The notes below the pieces were generated by a model. That model ran no database searches and had not been told where the DNA came from. It saw only the letters and a list, made by a program, of their open reading frames with translations. From NCBI GenBank assembly GCA_029168955.1, contig JAPDOI010000149.1, positions 859,001-923,000 of the forward strand: a DNA stretch of 64,000 nt, given 5' to 3'. Positions 1 to 11,146 of this stretch are shown here, one piece after another (the stretch's first letter is position 1; each line of letters starts with the position of its first letter). The position numbers were made by a program, and so were the translations under genes. This stretch comes from Aplectana chamaeleonis (taxonomy: Eukaryota > Nematoda > Chromadorea > Rhabditida > Cosmocercidae).

Positions 1-308
1 CAACGTGAACAAATGAAAACTCGAGATCATGAGATGAGCGATGATTTCCAATCTTTAGCCCCGTTCTTCCCTTCATTCCCAACTTCTCTCTGTACTCAGG
101 TCAGCTCGCATACATCGGCTGCAAATGACGGAAGTTACAAGCCTCGGACAACTCGTCCACCATGTTTTCTTAGCTCAATTTTTGAGGGACCATAACTTCG
201 TTCCCAGAAGGTCGTTTACGATTTCAGAGACATCATTGGAATCAGCATGGGGCAGTTTTCAAGATAGGCGGGGAAACAGAAAAACGATTTTTATCGTGAA
301 CACTGCCT
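1..308. mobile_element. TTAA-type MITE (family A), cut by the window edge
   Basis: The right terminus is visible: inverted-repeat end ATCGTGAACACTGCCT at 293-308 followed by TTAA at 309-312. The interior (about 10-290) is the same core found at 15641-16126, 25795-26433, 31046-31529 and 33595-34080. The left end is outside the window. It encodes nothing; short open frames in it recur in every copy and are repeat artefacts. It probably sits in an intron of the JmjC gene whose exon begins at 682. Confidence 0.8.
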
Positions 309-681
309 TTAAATAGACAGTATGAGCCTGGGTGTCGGCGGATCCTCGTTCTTGAGGCAATGTAGAAAAACCAAAGATGAGCCCTAGCAGCTGCATAGGT
401 TGCTGTTAGTAAAGGTTACTCTCAGGTTTTGATGTGGCTCTTGTTTATCGCTGTGAGAGGATAGAAACTAGTGCTTTATTATCCACTGTTTCCCGTGGGT
501 CCATGTAGCCCATTCTGGGTGAAGCGGCCATGGTCAAATGCATTTTCACGTCCGATACTGCGTAGGTCCCGCGACATGAACATTTCTATTTGAATTTCTA
601 TCTACAGATTGAAAGTTGATTTCTCTTTCTGGTTTTTTTTTCGTTGTTAGAAGTAAATAACTGCAACTTCTTCTGTTTAAG
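309..681. other. Presumed intron upstream of JmjC exon
   Basis: No reading frame or repeat that I recognise. The 3' end is a splice acceptor (pyrimidine-rich stretch ending TGTTTAAG at 681). I could not find the preceding JmjC exon here, so it probably lies before position 1. Confidence 0.5.
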
Positions 682-762
682 GCGAATGTGATGGTTCTGG
701 TGCAAAACCCAGGAGAAGTAGTTTTCGTGCCGACGAACTGGTATCATCAAGTTCACAATTTG
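682..762 (+). CDS. JmjC-domain hydroxylase, JMJD4-like, internal exon (second iron-binding His)
   Basis: An 81-bp exon of 27 codons, phase 0 at both ends, between an acceptor (TGTTTAAG) and a good donor (G/GTGAGT at 763). It encodes the end of a JmjC double-stranded beta-helix: a proline-glycine turn, the strand VVFVPTNWYHQ and then VHNL. The His of WYHQVHNL is in the position of the distal iron ligand of the HxD...H triad. The W-Y-H-Q-V-H-N-L pattern fits the JMJD4 group, 2-oxoglutarate oxygenases that in animals hydroxylate a lysine of translation release factor eRF1. The next exon at 8754 continues the family pattern in the same phase. The first two iron ligands should be in exons left of the window. 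Family assignment is from motif recognition only. Confidence 0.75.
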
Positions 763-817
763 GTGAGTTCAACTTCATCTTCGAGTTTCGAAGCAATTTC
801 GCTTTTACTCAGATACT

Positions 818-2146
818 GGGGAGGTCCGATTCGACCACGATAGGCTTTCTTATCGGATACCTAGTCGAATTAGAGGGAACTTTCGGAGCAGCACGTGCTG
901 CTCCGATGAGCACGTGGCCTGTTCGATAGGACTACGAGGCGCAGCGAGGCAAAAGTTCTGCCGCACCCCCGTTTCCCACACGGCAGCACGTCGTCCTATT
1001 ATAGAAGCACGTGGCCCTGGCGGCGGGGTCCCACCCCTCCGATGAGAGCGGGTCTCTCCCAACGAGGATACGGTCCAAGTGACGGCCCGCAGCATGGGTC
1101 ACCCTCACAGCAGTCCGTGAAAAGGACATCGCCATCGCCACGATCGACAGCTAGGGAGCTCCACTCGCCGATGACTGCGGGGTGGCGGTCAAAAATCGTC
1201 CAGAAAATGACTCGTAATCACCTTCCACGGGTGCGTTCCTGGAACATTCCCATGGCAAAACGTTTCCATGGATGGCGGTGTGGAAGCAATTTGCCGTTAT
1301 AATTCGTAGCCATGGGAAGCAAATTCGTTCATGGGGAGGCTATTTGTCCTCCCATGGCGCCGTGGTAACATTCTTAGAACGCACCCCAGGAGCGGCCCCG
1401 AAAGGCCGACTGCGCTCTCTACGGGATGGCGCCCCTTTTATATACCCTGACCCAAACGAGATGGCAAGCGAAGAGTCCAAAGAAGCAGCGTTCCCTCTGC
1501 GTCTCTTACAATTTCGGTTTTTCGGACGTCGCGTACGCAAATACGTAGCATGTCCTACCGTAATCCAAAAAAAAAGAAAACTTCGTGACCTCCGAGCTGT
1601 TATCTATATCCTGAAACACTTTCCCTGCCACGCAAAGAAGATCTGTATCAAGAGTGAGTATCACGAGCATTTCGAGCGAAAAGAATGCAAAATAGTTATC
1701 AAGCATGTGAAAAAAAAAGAAGTTAGGACGAGAAAAACTCGTTGAGCTCCGTTTTTGGATTACGGTCGGATATGCTACTCATTTGCGTAAGCGACGTGCG
1801 AAAATGGCAGAGACGCAGAGGGTGCGCTGCTTCTTTGGACTCTTTGATTGCCATCTCGTTTGGTTACAGGGTACACGTGCTGTGCAGCTGATAGGCGCCT
1901 GATCAATAGTGGAGCAATCGATCAACGTGTTCAATCGTGGGCATCGTGGATCGTTCGTCGTCCAAATTGGATCGTAGTCGGATAGGAAGCGTGTCGTGGC
2001 CGAGTAGAACGCCTGTGTATTGCGGCACGTGCCTCTCACTTCGACGACGATTAGGCCTCGTGGCGCGCGGAAAGTACGCGGCCGTATCGTCGTCCACACC
2101 GCTTTGTAGTCGAATCGAAAGCCTATCGTGGCCGAATCGGACCCCC
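818..2146. mobile_element. Foldback / inverted-repeat element in the JmjC intron
   Basis: The outer ends match in inverted orientation: GGTCCGATTCGACCACGATA near 822 against its complement near 2120-2145. An inner inverted pair (about 1435-1568 against 1755-1872) surrounds a short A-rich centre. Around 1955-2150 the same segment is also tandemly duplicated (about 140 bp apart). Sequence is G+C-richer than the surroundings. Several overlapping open frames on both strands are by-products of the palindrome; no transposase is visible. I could not define a target duplication. Confidence 0.6.
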
Positions 2147-3175
2147 GGCTGTCTGAGTAGGTCTTTGTCGGAGGTCTGCCTTTCTAATTGCTTGAAGGCA
2201 AGGTTTGGTATGAAAACGGTTGTTGAGTTTTCCACATGAGGAGGTGGATCTATCGTTAATTTTTCGGGAGTGGCAGGACATCCGGAAAATTAATTTTGGG
2301 ATTTTATGATTGTCTTGGAGGGAATGACCTTCAAAGCCGAGGAATAATGGCTCCTGAAATGTGCTCACGAAGGCACAGTCCAACTTCAGGGGTAATTTTT
2401 GATATCATACTCCGGCCGTCGTGTATAGCAACCCTGCCAGGCGCGAAATCTCAGTTCGCTCAAATAAGCGAGAAAAAGTGCGAAACAAGTCGACCACGCC
2501 CCTAGAAAAGAAAAAATAGGTAACTCCCATCGACAAGTTTTCGCTGTCAATAGGGACGAGATGCGAGATAGATTTCGAAAGATTCTCAACAAAATCTATG
2601 TTTCTCTGTTTGTTATTGCTCTAGCTTTATATTGTGATCCTCTCCGGAACGATGGCGGCAAACGACCAGGAAAAACAGGCCCGTGACAAATCGTCCACTA
2701 AAGCATCTCTGTTCAATTTTGCAATGTTTGAGGGGCCATAACTCCGCTTTTACAAGGGAATGACCAGACCCGTTTGCCAGAACTGCCCATACATTCATGT
2801 TTCTCTGCTAGAATACCTTCAGGGTATTCGTAAGAACACCCTACTATTTGCCCGAGTAGAAGTGGGGGAAAAGTTATGAGCCATTTTTTGAAACGAGGTC
2901 GAAACGGCGAGAAATTGGCGAGTGCCATATCATCTATCGTTTCAACAACACGATCAAGCCCTATTGGCCGAATGGTTCAAGGCGGCGACCTGCCATCCTC
3001 CTGCTCCTAGGTTCGATTTCCTCTGCTGGCAAAATTTTTGCATCAAGGTTTCTGGAGTCCAACAACTGTACGCCGCATTTCGATTATAGTTAATCGACAC
3101 CAGCCCTCATAGGGAAGAAGAGCAAGCATACAGAAGAGCAAAGCATGGAAACGAAGTTTTTAGTACAAAATCACT
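2147..3175. other. Intronic sequence without a recognised gene
   Basis: Contains a stretch (about 2690-2760) resembling the core of the family A MITE (the GAGGGGCCATAACTCCG word) and a tRNA-like patch near 2960-3030. No exon supported. Confidence 0.4.
2958..3030 (+). other. tRNA-like fragment (A-box and B-box-like words), probably a pseudogene
   Basis: GGCCGAATGG (2966-2975) resembles the D-arm/A-box of a Leu or Ser tRNA, and GGTTCGATTT (3010-3019) resembles a B-box. The T-stem does not pair and the 5' side offers no strand to pair with the apparent acceptor end TGCTGGCA, so this is not a functional tRNA. It could be an old tRNA-derived SINE head or chance. Confidence 0.2.
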
Positions 3176-3261
3176 CTGTATGAGTGGCTGTGGCTTGAGT
3201 TGTGTGGGCCAACTCACGAGGAAACATGTTTTATTATGTGGAGACTTAAACCTCTCACTCC

Positions 3262-3639
3262 GTGTCTTATTTAATCACCCCTGTTTGCACACGATTGTCG
3301 ATGTCACGTCAGGGTACGTCGATAATGGTCCCGGTCAACTCGACAGCCCGACCGCAACGCTTTCTCCTGTTGAAATCGGAAAATGCAAGAAAGTTGGATG
3401 TAGCAATTATGTTAGTTTTATGTTCTGCTGCTATTGTAATAGTAATTTCTTTTTCGCTTACTTCCTCCAAAAGTGCCATTGGTGTTGATTTTTTTGCCGT
3501 GTACCCCATTCGAAGTGATTGCTGGCTTTTCCCATCAGAAGAATCGTCAATAAACTTCTTTATGAATACCTCTAAAAACGTTAGTTTTGAAAAACAGCAT
3601 TGCGAATTTTTGTGCATCAAAGGGTATTGTACCACATGA
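3262..3639 (+). CDS. Hypothetical 125-residue frame with one membrane segment
   Basis: Open frame starting at ATG 3262. It has a strongly hydrophobic stretch at about residues 49-68 (IMLVLCSAAIVIVISFSL) followed by a Cys-containing tail, so it could be a type II membrane exon. It lies inside the intron of the JmjC gene, no splice partners are evident and I do not recognise the family. It may be chance. Confidence 0.18.
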   Translation: MSYLITPVCTRLSMSRQGTSIMVPVNSTARPQRFLLLKSENARKLDVAIMLVLCSAAIVIVISFSLTSSKSAIGVDFFAVYPIRSDCWLFPSEESSINFFMNTSKNVSFEKQHCEFLCIKGYCTT

Positions 3640-3810
3640 TTCTCTGGATGGAAGTCTATGAGCTACGGTAGCTAAATTGTATTTTATCTGCCGTAACCTA
3701 CCGTAATCGCCTGAAAAAACGCTAAATGAACATCACAATCGTTTTCAGCAACTCAGAAAACCCCTCAGGCGAAGTTTGAGAATTTTTTTTCTGACCTCAG
3801 GAGCCCCTTT

Positions 3811-3821
3811 GGGGGGGGGGG
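3811..3821. repeat. Mono-G tract, 11 bp
   Basis: Eleven consecutive G after CCCCTTT. Two more runs of exactly eleven G are at 43993-44003 and 50647-50657. Confidence 0.9.
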
Positions 3822-4384
3822 AGTAACCCAATCCATTTTTGGGGGGTGCAGAGGTCAAGGAAAAATTTTCAGCCTAAACTTTGCCCAGGGGGTAATTTGG
3901 GGCGGAGAAGACGAATCAGAAATCCGTCTGTTGTTTTTCTCAAGAATATGACAGTTTACGGTAGCTTGATTGTAATAATCCTACAGAGCTCTTCACTTTT
4001 TGGTTCATAACTTTTTTCTTCACTACTACTCGGGCAGCTAGATTAGGGTTTGTAGGATTACCCGGGAGGTAGTCGATCAGAAAAACATGGCCTTATGGGT
4101 AGTTATGGCGACCAGTTCTGGTCATTCCCAGGTTAGTAGATTCTGAGCGATTTTGCAGACATCATTGTGTTCAGCGTGAAATTCTCTCGAAGCTAAGCAG
4201 AAAAACTGAGAAACGATTCTTAGGTTGGACTGTGCGTTGGGAGCGAAAATTTGGCGGACGAGTGTCTCAGACTTGTATTCTCTTCATGCACAGTAGCTGC
4301 GCGAGAGCGAACCAGTACGAAGAAATATACCAGCACGGGAGTGAAAATCAATGACGCGGTTGGAATCCATCCATCCATCGAGCC

Positions 4385-5445
4385 GCTACTCACAAGGGAA
4401 GTGTTTAGAGTGGTAAACGCATCTGCCAGATCGACTAATATCGTTAGTATCTCTAGTGGCTCAATAGTAAAACTGCGCAGTATCCAGCCCCGAGCTGCAG
4501 GTTCCAAGGAGTTACAAGCTTAAAAAGGTCATTTTTTCGTGCTTTTTCTGCCCTCCAAAAAGGGCATTATTCTTTCGAAAATTTGGAAACGGGCCCCATA
4601 AATGTGTTCAGCGCCCAAAACTACCCCCTGAGCAAAATTTGGGTGAAGGCGCATTTTCCGTACTTTGTCCAGACTAACTGTGTTTCGGACTTGTACGGAT
4701 TTTCGCTTGGGCGAATATTTATACCCATTGGAAGGCTCTGGAAGCGTTTTATAAAAATGTTCCAGATTTGACTTTAAACCCTCCCAGGGTGGTTTTTTGA
4801 TGCGCTGATTACGAATCTGTAGTTTATTAGTCGATTTTCCTAAGTTTTCGGCTAATTTCGTTCGAAGCTTCCCAACCGGGGAAAATTTCGAGGTAAAACG
4901 CCACTTTCGAGATTTTCGGAGTGCTACGGTAGATATTGCTCAAATTGTACCTTTGGGGGTTATTTGGAGTGCTGAACGCGAATCTGGGGTCCGTTTATCG
5001 ATTTTTTGCAATCTACGGTAGATTACGGTGGGTATACGGTAGTTTGGTCAAATTCTCAGATTTTACTCAAAAATTGTATACGGGGTTTTTTTGGGGTGGA
5101 GAATACGAATCTAACGTCCTGTTGTCGATTTTCAAATGACTAAGGTGAGTTTGGCCCCCTAAATTACATGTTACCTTTCGTAACCTGCAGTAAGCCTCGG
5201 AACTTAGACAAATGGACTCCAGATTCGTGTTCACCACCCTAGATTACCCCTACATACAAGTTTTGGGCTAAATCCGAGAAAAAATCCTTTTCGCGAGGCT
5301 TAAAAAATGCTCATAACTTGTTCGAACCTGCAGCTCGGGGCGGTATACTGCGTATTTTTACTATTGAGCCAGAAGAGATACTAACGATACTGGCCGTTTT
5401 CGCAGATGCGTTTACCACTCTAAACACTTCCCTTGTCAGTTCGAC
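4385..5445. mobile_element. Inverted-repeat element with CGGTAG-rich interior
   Basis: Arms of about 125 bp: 4390-4515 (containing GTGTTTAGAGTGGTAAACGC) and its complement at 5315-5440. The interior (4570-5240) carries repeated TACGGTAG words and a segment that recurs at 6890-7560. No protein seen. The outer boundaries are approximate. Confidence 0.55.
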
Positions 5446-5639
5446 AATCAGAAAAATGTGTGGCCCTTGGTGGTGACTGAAAGTGGTCGGGCTCGTGGTG
5501 GTTGATCATATTTCACTTATTTAGGTGGCATTAAGAACTCTCATTTGGTAAGTGCTATATATAGAAACCAAGTGGGGGTAGGGTCCAGTAGCTCCGAGAT
5601 TATGTAAATCTAGGTGGCGAAAGCCACGATTTTTAAAAA

Positions 5640-6200
5640 TTGTGGTGCGCGCGAAGCGCGCACCAGATTTGGTTTTGAACTGGCCACGCGCGCAACCGCT
5701 TTTTCGAAATCTAAGTTCAGAGCGAATCTAGAAATTAGCTCCAAATTGCATTGAAAAGAGCGCAAAAAGTTGGTAATGTTCCCCGAAAATGGTTTGGAAT
5801 GGTTCGCTGGTTTTCGAGAAATTTTTAAAAAACCGCTCAATTTTGGTGTTAATCTCCTCTTTTCAGTTGGCGTTCATCAACTTGTGGGTACACTTAAAAT
5901 TGAGCTAGGAAGCTCGTTTTTGGACAGGAGGCTGGAAATGGATGCAGGTCGCTCCTATTCCAATTTGAACTTGATACATTAACTTTGAAGGGTACCTCAA
6001 AATCGTGGGTTTACATACTAAATTAGCCGTGAAGCGCGAAAACTGCTGGGGCATGTTACGGCTGTGGAGAGCAGGGTATGTGGGTGGACCTGCAGTCAAT
6101 TAACATAGGTCATTAGGGGTAAGTACTAAACTTGTCAGATTTCGTACTCATGACACGTCATCGATCGATAATCAATATTATCGATTTTCGCTCTTATTGC
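5640..6200. repeat. Long dispersed repeat, copy 1
   Basis: Matches 24810-25345 in the same orientation, including the shared segment at 5935-6000 (GGAAATGGATGCAGGTCGCT). Both copies are followed, after different intervening sequence, by the ATCGAT-type units and by a related foldback palindrome, so they look like two copies of one composite repeat. Confidence 0.7.
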
Positions 6201-6221
6201 ACGAAATGCGACGAGGAGTGG

Positions 6222-6512
6222 TAAGGCCTATGGTATACTTTGTCGCTGTAATGAGCGACAGGCATGCAATCTAACACAAATCGTGGCGAGACCCGCATCG
6301 GAGCAACGGCAACGGTCGTCGTATGAACAGATGTCGCGTGTGGGTCGCAGCGACGTGTCGCGGAGGGCTGACATACTGCAAATGTGCCATAGCCTGTCGC
6401 TACCACTGTCGCTGTGCAGTGCACTGCGACAGGTTTAAAGGACGGGAGGCGGTCGCTGTCGCTGTGCAGAGCGACGCGACCGTGTGTCGCAAAAGTATAC
6501 CAAACCCCTAAC
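6222..6512. mobile_element. Small inverted-repeat element (about 290 bp)
   Basis: The ends share the word TTTGGTATACTTTTGCGACA in complement form (about 6228-6250 against 6484-6508). The interior is rich in GTCGC words. Non-coding. Confidence 0.4.
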
Positions 6513-6889
6513 ACTGAAGAGACCGCGGGCCCACACTGCGCACCCACGATATGAACTCGATGTTTCATTTTAACTCAGAAAAAAATCAGTAATTGTTGAT
6601 GGGTATGGATCTCTTGGTTTGGGAATTTTACTCATCAAACATTATCGATTAATACCAACCAATAATATCGATTTTTTGCCTGTTGCACAAATTGCCGCAA
6701 TGAGTGTTGATTGTTGAGGGTCTAGCTAGGGAACCTCGCATGGTGTACCCCCGGATCAGAAAGCTGATGATTGTTTTATAGTCAACTCTGACACGCCCTT
6801 TTTGAATCTGAACTCGTATTTTACGACGGAAATCTGCGAAAAAAAGTTATAGCCTGTCAAAGTTCGTATTTCCCGCCTTTTTTCTGTGA

Positions 6890-7560
6890 AAAACGCGCAT
6901 TAGGGTTTGCGAAATCCCGAAACGGACCTCATGCTTGTGTTCAGCGTCCAAAACTACCCCACTGAGCAAATTTTGGGTGAAGGCACATTTTCCAAACTTT
7001 GCACAGGCTGATAGTGTTTTGGACTTGAGCGGATTTTCGGCTGGGCGCTTATTTATACCTGTGAAAGCGTTAAAAAAATGTTGCAGATTTCACTCAAAAT
7101 CCTTCCAGGTGGGTTAATTGGGGCGCTGATCACGAATCTATGGTCTATTTGTTGATTTTCCGAGCTTTTCGACTTCATTCGTTTAAAGCTTACCGTCGGG
7201 GGAAATTTTAATGGCAAATCGCGACGTTTGCCGATTTCTGGAGTGCTACGATAGATATGGCTAAAATTGTTGCTCTGGAGGTTATTTGCAGTGATAAACA
7301 CGAATCTGCATTCCGTTTATGATAGATTACGGTAGGTTACGGTGGGTATACGGTAGCTTGGTCAGTCCCGGATTTGGCTCAAAATTTCTCTGTGGGTGCT
7401 ATTTTGACGCCGAACACGAATTTGAGGTCCATTTTTTGATTTTCGACATTTTAAAGTAGGTAAAGCCAGTTAAAAGGCATTATGCCTACCGGAACCTACA
7501 GTAACCATAATTCTAGCGACAAAGAGACAAACAGACCACAAACAGGCGCCCTGAATAACC
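6890..7560. repeat. Second copy of the 4570-5240 repeat
   Basis: Direct-orientation match to 4570-5240, for example AAAACTACCCC followed by GAGCAAATTTTGGGTGAAGG, the matching half with TTATTTATACC, and GGTGGGTATACGGTAG. Diverged, non-coding. Confidence 0.6.
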
Positions 7561-7779
7561 CCCAGTTGAAAGTTTTGAGCCGAATCGGAATTTTTTTTCA
7601 AACACCCTACAAATTGGCTGATGGGGAGTACCCTTACCTTTTCACGAAGCTTCAAAAACGCTTATAACTTCGTTCAAAGGTGTCCGTAGCAAAATCCTAT
7701 GTCAGATTGAGAGACAGCAGAGCAGAATTGACCAGAAAACATTCATCATCTTTTAAATGGTGGGGATGGCCATGCGAGG

Positions 7780-8031
7780 TTCCCTAGTATCTTACTTGGG
7801 AAATTGTTCTCTTCATGCAACATCGAATATTTATGATCAATAATATCGATTTTTCACCTGTTGCGCAAAATGCGGCGATGAATGGTGTTTTTTATGGTTG
7901 TGCGTCACAAGTTGCAGAAGTTGCACTCATACGACAAAATCGTCTGTTAGATGTTTTATCTTTCTAAACTGGAAATCGTTGAGCAAAATTGATGTCAGAA
8001 AGGGAACCTTTGGGAAAAAAATGTGAAATTT
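7780..8031. repeat. Dispersed repeat flank shared with 25500-25745
   Basis: Near-identical to 25500-25745 (for example GGTTGTGCGTCACAAGTTGC). It includes one AATATCGATTTTT unit and runs directly into the palindrome at 8032 in both places. Confidence 0.7.
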
Positions 8032-8621
8032 CTGAAAATTTAGCTTCCTGGCAAAAGTAACGATTTGGTAATGTCAAAAAAAAGTTTCAAAAATGTCTTG
8101 AAATATCTAAAAAAATGTTTTGGCGTAAAATAGCCTGAAGTAGTAAAAAAGCTAGGAAATGAAGTGAAATAACTAAAAATACGATTTGGCGGTCAATAAT
8201 AAACTAACTAGCGATAATTGAAGACAGATGGATCAGATTTTACAAGCTTCTCCGTTAAACTTATCAAAGCAAAATCAAGCGCGCAACGGAAACATTAAGC
8301 CATTTTTGAAATCTGTAATAAGGGAATCAGCACAGGTCATGCTAGGTGAACGCAATGCTCCATTCCATATCGCGCTTGATTTTGCTTTGATAAGTTTAAC
8401 GGAGAAGCTTGTAAAATCTTATCCATCTGTCTTTACTTATCGCTAGTTAGTTTATTATTGACCGCCAAATCGTATTTTTAGTTATTTCACTTCATTTCCT
8501 AGCTTTTTTACTACTTCAGGCTATTTTACGCCAAATCATTTTTAAGATATTTCAAGACATTTTTGAAACTTTTTTTTGACATTACCAAATCGTTACTTTT
8601 GCCAGGAAGCTAAATTTTCAG
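8032..8621. mobile_element. 590-bp palindromic MITE (foldback), copy 1
   Basis: Starts CTGAAAATTTAGCTTCCTGG and ends with its complement. The arms (about 8032-8285 and 8370-8621) are nearly perfect inverted copies with a small central loop. A second copy at 25746-26923 is interrupted by a TTAA MITE. It lies 130 bp before the second visible JmjC exon. Confidence 0.85.
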
Positions 8622-8753
8622 AATTTGGTTCTTGAAAACCTCTCGAACATGTATGTTTGAAAGCCAGTTCAATTGCATGGAAGTCCGATGACTACTATCC
8701 CACATCTTTCAACGCGTTTAATATCTTAGGTTACCAATTCATGGACATTTTAG

Positions 8754-8906
8754 GAAGACGCAATCTCGATTAATCATAACTTTCTGAATGCGTCTAACAT
8801 TCAACTCGTGTACGACTTTCTTGTTCGTCATTTGAAAGAAGTGAAAGCTGAGATCGGTCACCTGGCAAATTTGTTTTCGAAACGAGAAATGTATGAGCAG
8901 GAACAG
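8754..8906 (+). CDS. JMJD4-like JmjC hydroxylase, next exon
   Basis: A 153-bp exon of 51 codons between acceptor GACATTTTAG and donor CAG/GTATTT, phase 0 on both sides. It starts EDAISINHNF, the strand that follows the distal His in JMJD4-type proteins (ISINHN), and continues into a helical stretch (LVYDFLVRHLKEVKAEI). Reading continues from the exon at 682-762 and on to 11147. This exon gave the key evidence that the isolated motif at 682 belongs to a real gene. No lesion seen. Confidence 0.75.
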
Positions 8907-9100
8907 GTATTTAACCCTTGAGCATTTGTTTTTCAAATATTATCTGAAAAGGGCGTGCGAAAACAAGTTTGTTGGTACCTGCGCTCTTTGATGCCCCTAC
9001 TTGTATTAGACCCAGCAGACATTTGAGTATACACAGGGAACGTTCGAGCCATATTGCGTGCACAGCTTTACATATATCTAAAAGTTTCCTCAGATATTTT

Positions 9101-9132
9101 ACAGTGCGGTGCAAAATTATAAGACCACCCCG
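9101..9132 (+). repeat. Tc3-like transposon terminus (solo)
   Basis: TACAGTGCGGTGCAAAATTA and the following AAGACCACCCCG resemble the inverted-repeat tip of Tc3-type elements (TACAGTG then a CCCCCG-type block). A weaker internal echo (GGCAAAATTATAGGTCTACC) occurs near 9282. No opposite end or transposase was found, so this is a remnant at best. Confidence 0.35.
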
Positions 9133-10177
9133 ATTTTCGCCTCTAGTGGATCAGGTCTCGAACTTTGTAGAACGGGAGCGTCACCAATGGATTCTGGAGT
9201 GCTGAAAACCCTAGGGGCAAGATTGCTGGAGATTGAGTTCCTTCAATAAAAACTTATGTTTTGAAAGAAAACTCGATTCTCTGGCGGGGCAAAATTATAG
9301 GTCTACCTCTCTTTTACATGACGGTATTTTCTCGCTCTACATCAGGTTGGAATTTGTCACTTGGAAACATAGAGGCATATTTACAACTGTATAGTGGCAC
9401 TGACGGGGTTGAAGCTTTGAGCTACTGTGCAGAACCAAGCATACAGGACACATGCTTCAGCCACGAAATTCTCTTCCAAGAAGCCAATACCACAGGGCCG
9501 CGTCGATGCATCAATAAGAGCATACCTGCAGCATAGAATAAGAGAAAGGGAGCCGGTCGGTGGAGAAAGCTTGAAAGGCACGATGATAAGCCTGTTGCTT
9601 GTGAAGCTACATTCAGTTCTCAGTCCACCAACGAGATCCTGCGACGTTTGGATCCAGCGGTTTACAGAAGGTTGGTTTTGCGGTCCTTTCAAAGCAGCGA
9701 ACAGAACGTTGTTGAAGATATGGACCAAGGGAATGCTTGAGTCCACGTCACACATTGTCCGCTCACTCGTACAGAAGACTGCTGCATACGATTTTGAGGT
9801 CCATTTTCAGATTTTATTGTTAGAAGGATTACTGCGCATTTTGAAGTGTACGGAAATCAAGGGAAAATTTCTATAACTTTTTTCAGATGACCCTACGCAG
9901 CTGCGAAGGGCGTACTCGGACTTTACGTCTAAATGGTTCTAGAAAAGTTCATTTCATTCGGAATGGCCACTTTGGGTAATAGTAGTTTCCGTGTTAGACA
10001 CGCAGGGTCGTAGACTGCTCAGGCATACACCGAACCGACGCCTAGATTGTACATACCTGATACATGTGTGTTTCAAGGATCAGTAGAGCGAATATTCCCT
10101 CTACAGCTATTAGGCGATAACGTATCGATTCTGGGAGGAGAGAAATTCTGAGATCTCGCGGCTATTTTTTCACATGG

Positions 10178-11129
10178 AATTGTTCACGAGCATCTTCAAT
10201 TTTCGAGATTATCTGCTAAAACAATTATGTGAACCCTAGGTAAAGCTGAAATAGCGAAGAAAATGGGAAAAGGCTCCAGGAGTACGCGAAATGCTGTAGT
10301 CTTATCCCGCCTCTTTACTTCCAAAGGAGGTGCTTGTTGGGACGATGCAATAACATTTGTGTATCCGTCATCTGAATTTCTAAACTCTGATGCTCCGTTC
10401 TCTCCTTAGGACACTAACTAGAAGTGTATTGCATTATATACTCCATTTTTGGTTTGACCCCACCACTTACCGGTCGCAACCACCGAGACTCGTTCGTCCT
10501 GTAGAAGAACTAGTGCAGACCAGAAATCAATTTTCTATAATAAGACCTTTTTCTGCGGTTCCCCCTAGCCAACAAACTGTTCCACTTACGTTGGAGTAAA
10601 GGGGTGGAGTGAGACCAAGGCGTTTCATGTACATACTTCTGACTCGTTTTTTTTTCATTTCCTTCGCTATCACAGCTGTTGTCTCGGACTAAGTAGTCGT
10701 TTTCGTGGGTAGTGGACGCAGCACACATCGGAGGAGAAGCTGGGACCAAGTTCAACGCATATACTCGACGCGTCGGAAGTTCACCCCATTCATGCCGATA
10801 CTAGAGCCCGTTAACCCGAAGGTCCCGAGGAAATCATGCCATTTTGGATCTTAAATATTCTCATCCGGTTCCGCTTGCTTATACCCTTCCAGTCACCCAG
10901 AGAAAACTTGGGTAACACAAAAGAAATAGGGAGAGAAAGCTTTAAAACCTGAAATGCCATGATCGGGAGCTCTGGGTAAACGTTTTCTAGCGACGGAATG
11001 AACGAGGCGGATTTCCGCCGCGCACGCCTACTCTTCAAACTCGGCCCGGCTCCTCCTTCGATTTTCACTGCGCCTACAACCTATTTTAGCTAATAATCTC
11101 CAAAATAGTAATTACCGTGAACACTGCCT
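10178..11129. mobile_element. Diverged TTAA-family element (family C), ends imperfect
   Basis: 10190-10600 aligns with the interior of the element at 28569-29052 (TCTTCAATTTT near the left end, the GTGCTTGTTGGGACGATG block, ACCGGT then CAACCACCG). The right terminus ACCGTGAACACTGCCT is at 11114-11129, followed by TCAA. The left terminus is degraded (TTGTTCACGAG near 10180) and the middle contains unrelated sequence. Confidence 0.5.
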
Positions 11130-11146
11130 TCAACTCAATCTTGCAG

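Larger units (their letters stand above)
763..8753 (+). other. Intron 1 (visible) of the JmjC gene, 8 kb, repeat-filled
   Basis: Donor G/GTGAGT at 763 and acceptor GACATTTTAG ending at 8753. Exons on either side are both phase 0, and the protein reads continuously through the junction (VHNL then EDAISINHN). The intron holds a foldback element (818-2146), CGGTAG-rich repeats (3640-5240, 6890-7560), a long dispersed repeat (5640-6200), a small inverted-repeat element (6222-6512) and a 590-bp palindrome (8032-8621). The parts I do not assign (2147-3175, 5445-5640, 6513-6890) look like degraded repeat sequence. Confidence 0.7.
8907..11146 (+). other. Intron 2 (visible) of the JmjC gene
   Basis: Runs from donor GTATTT to acceptor CTTGCAG. 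It contains a Tc3-like terminal sequence near 9101 and a diverged TTAA-family element (about 10178-11129). The stretch 9250-9880 has overlapping open frames on both strands that I cannot attribute to a transposase or host protein. 10600-11100 shows nothing I recognise. Confidence 0.6.
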
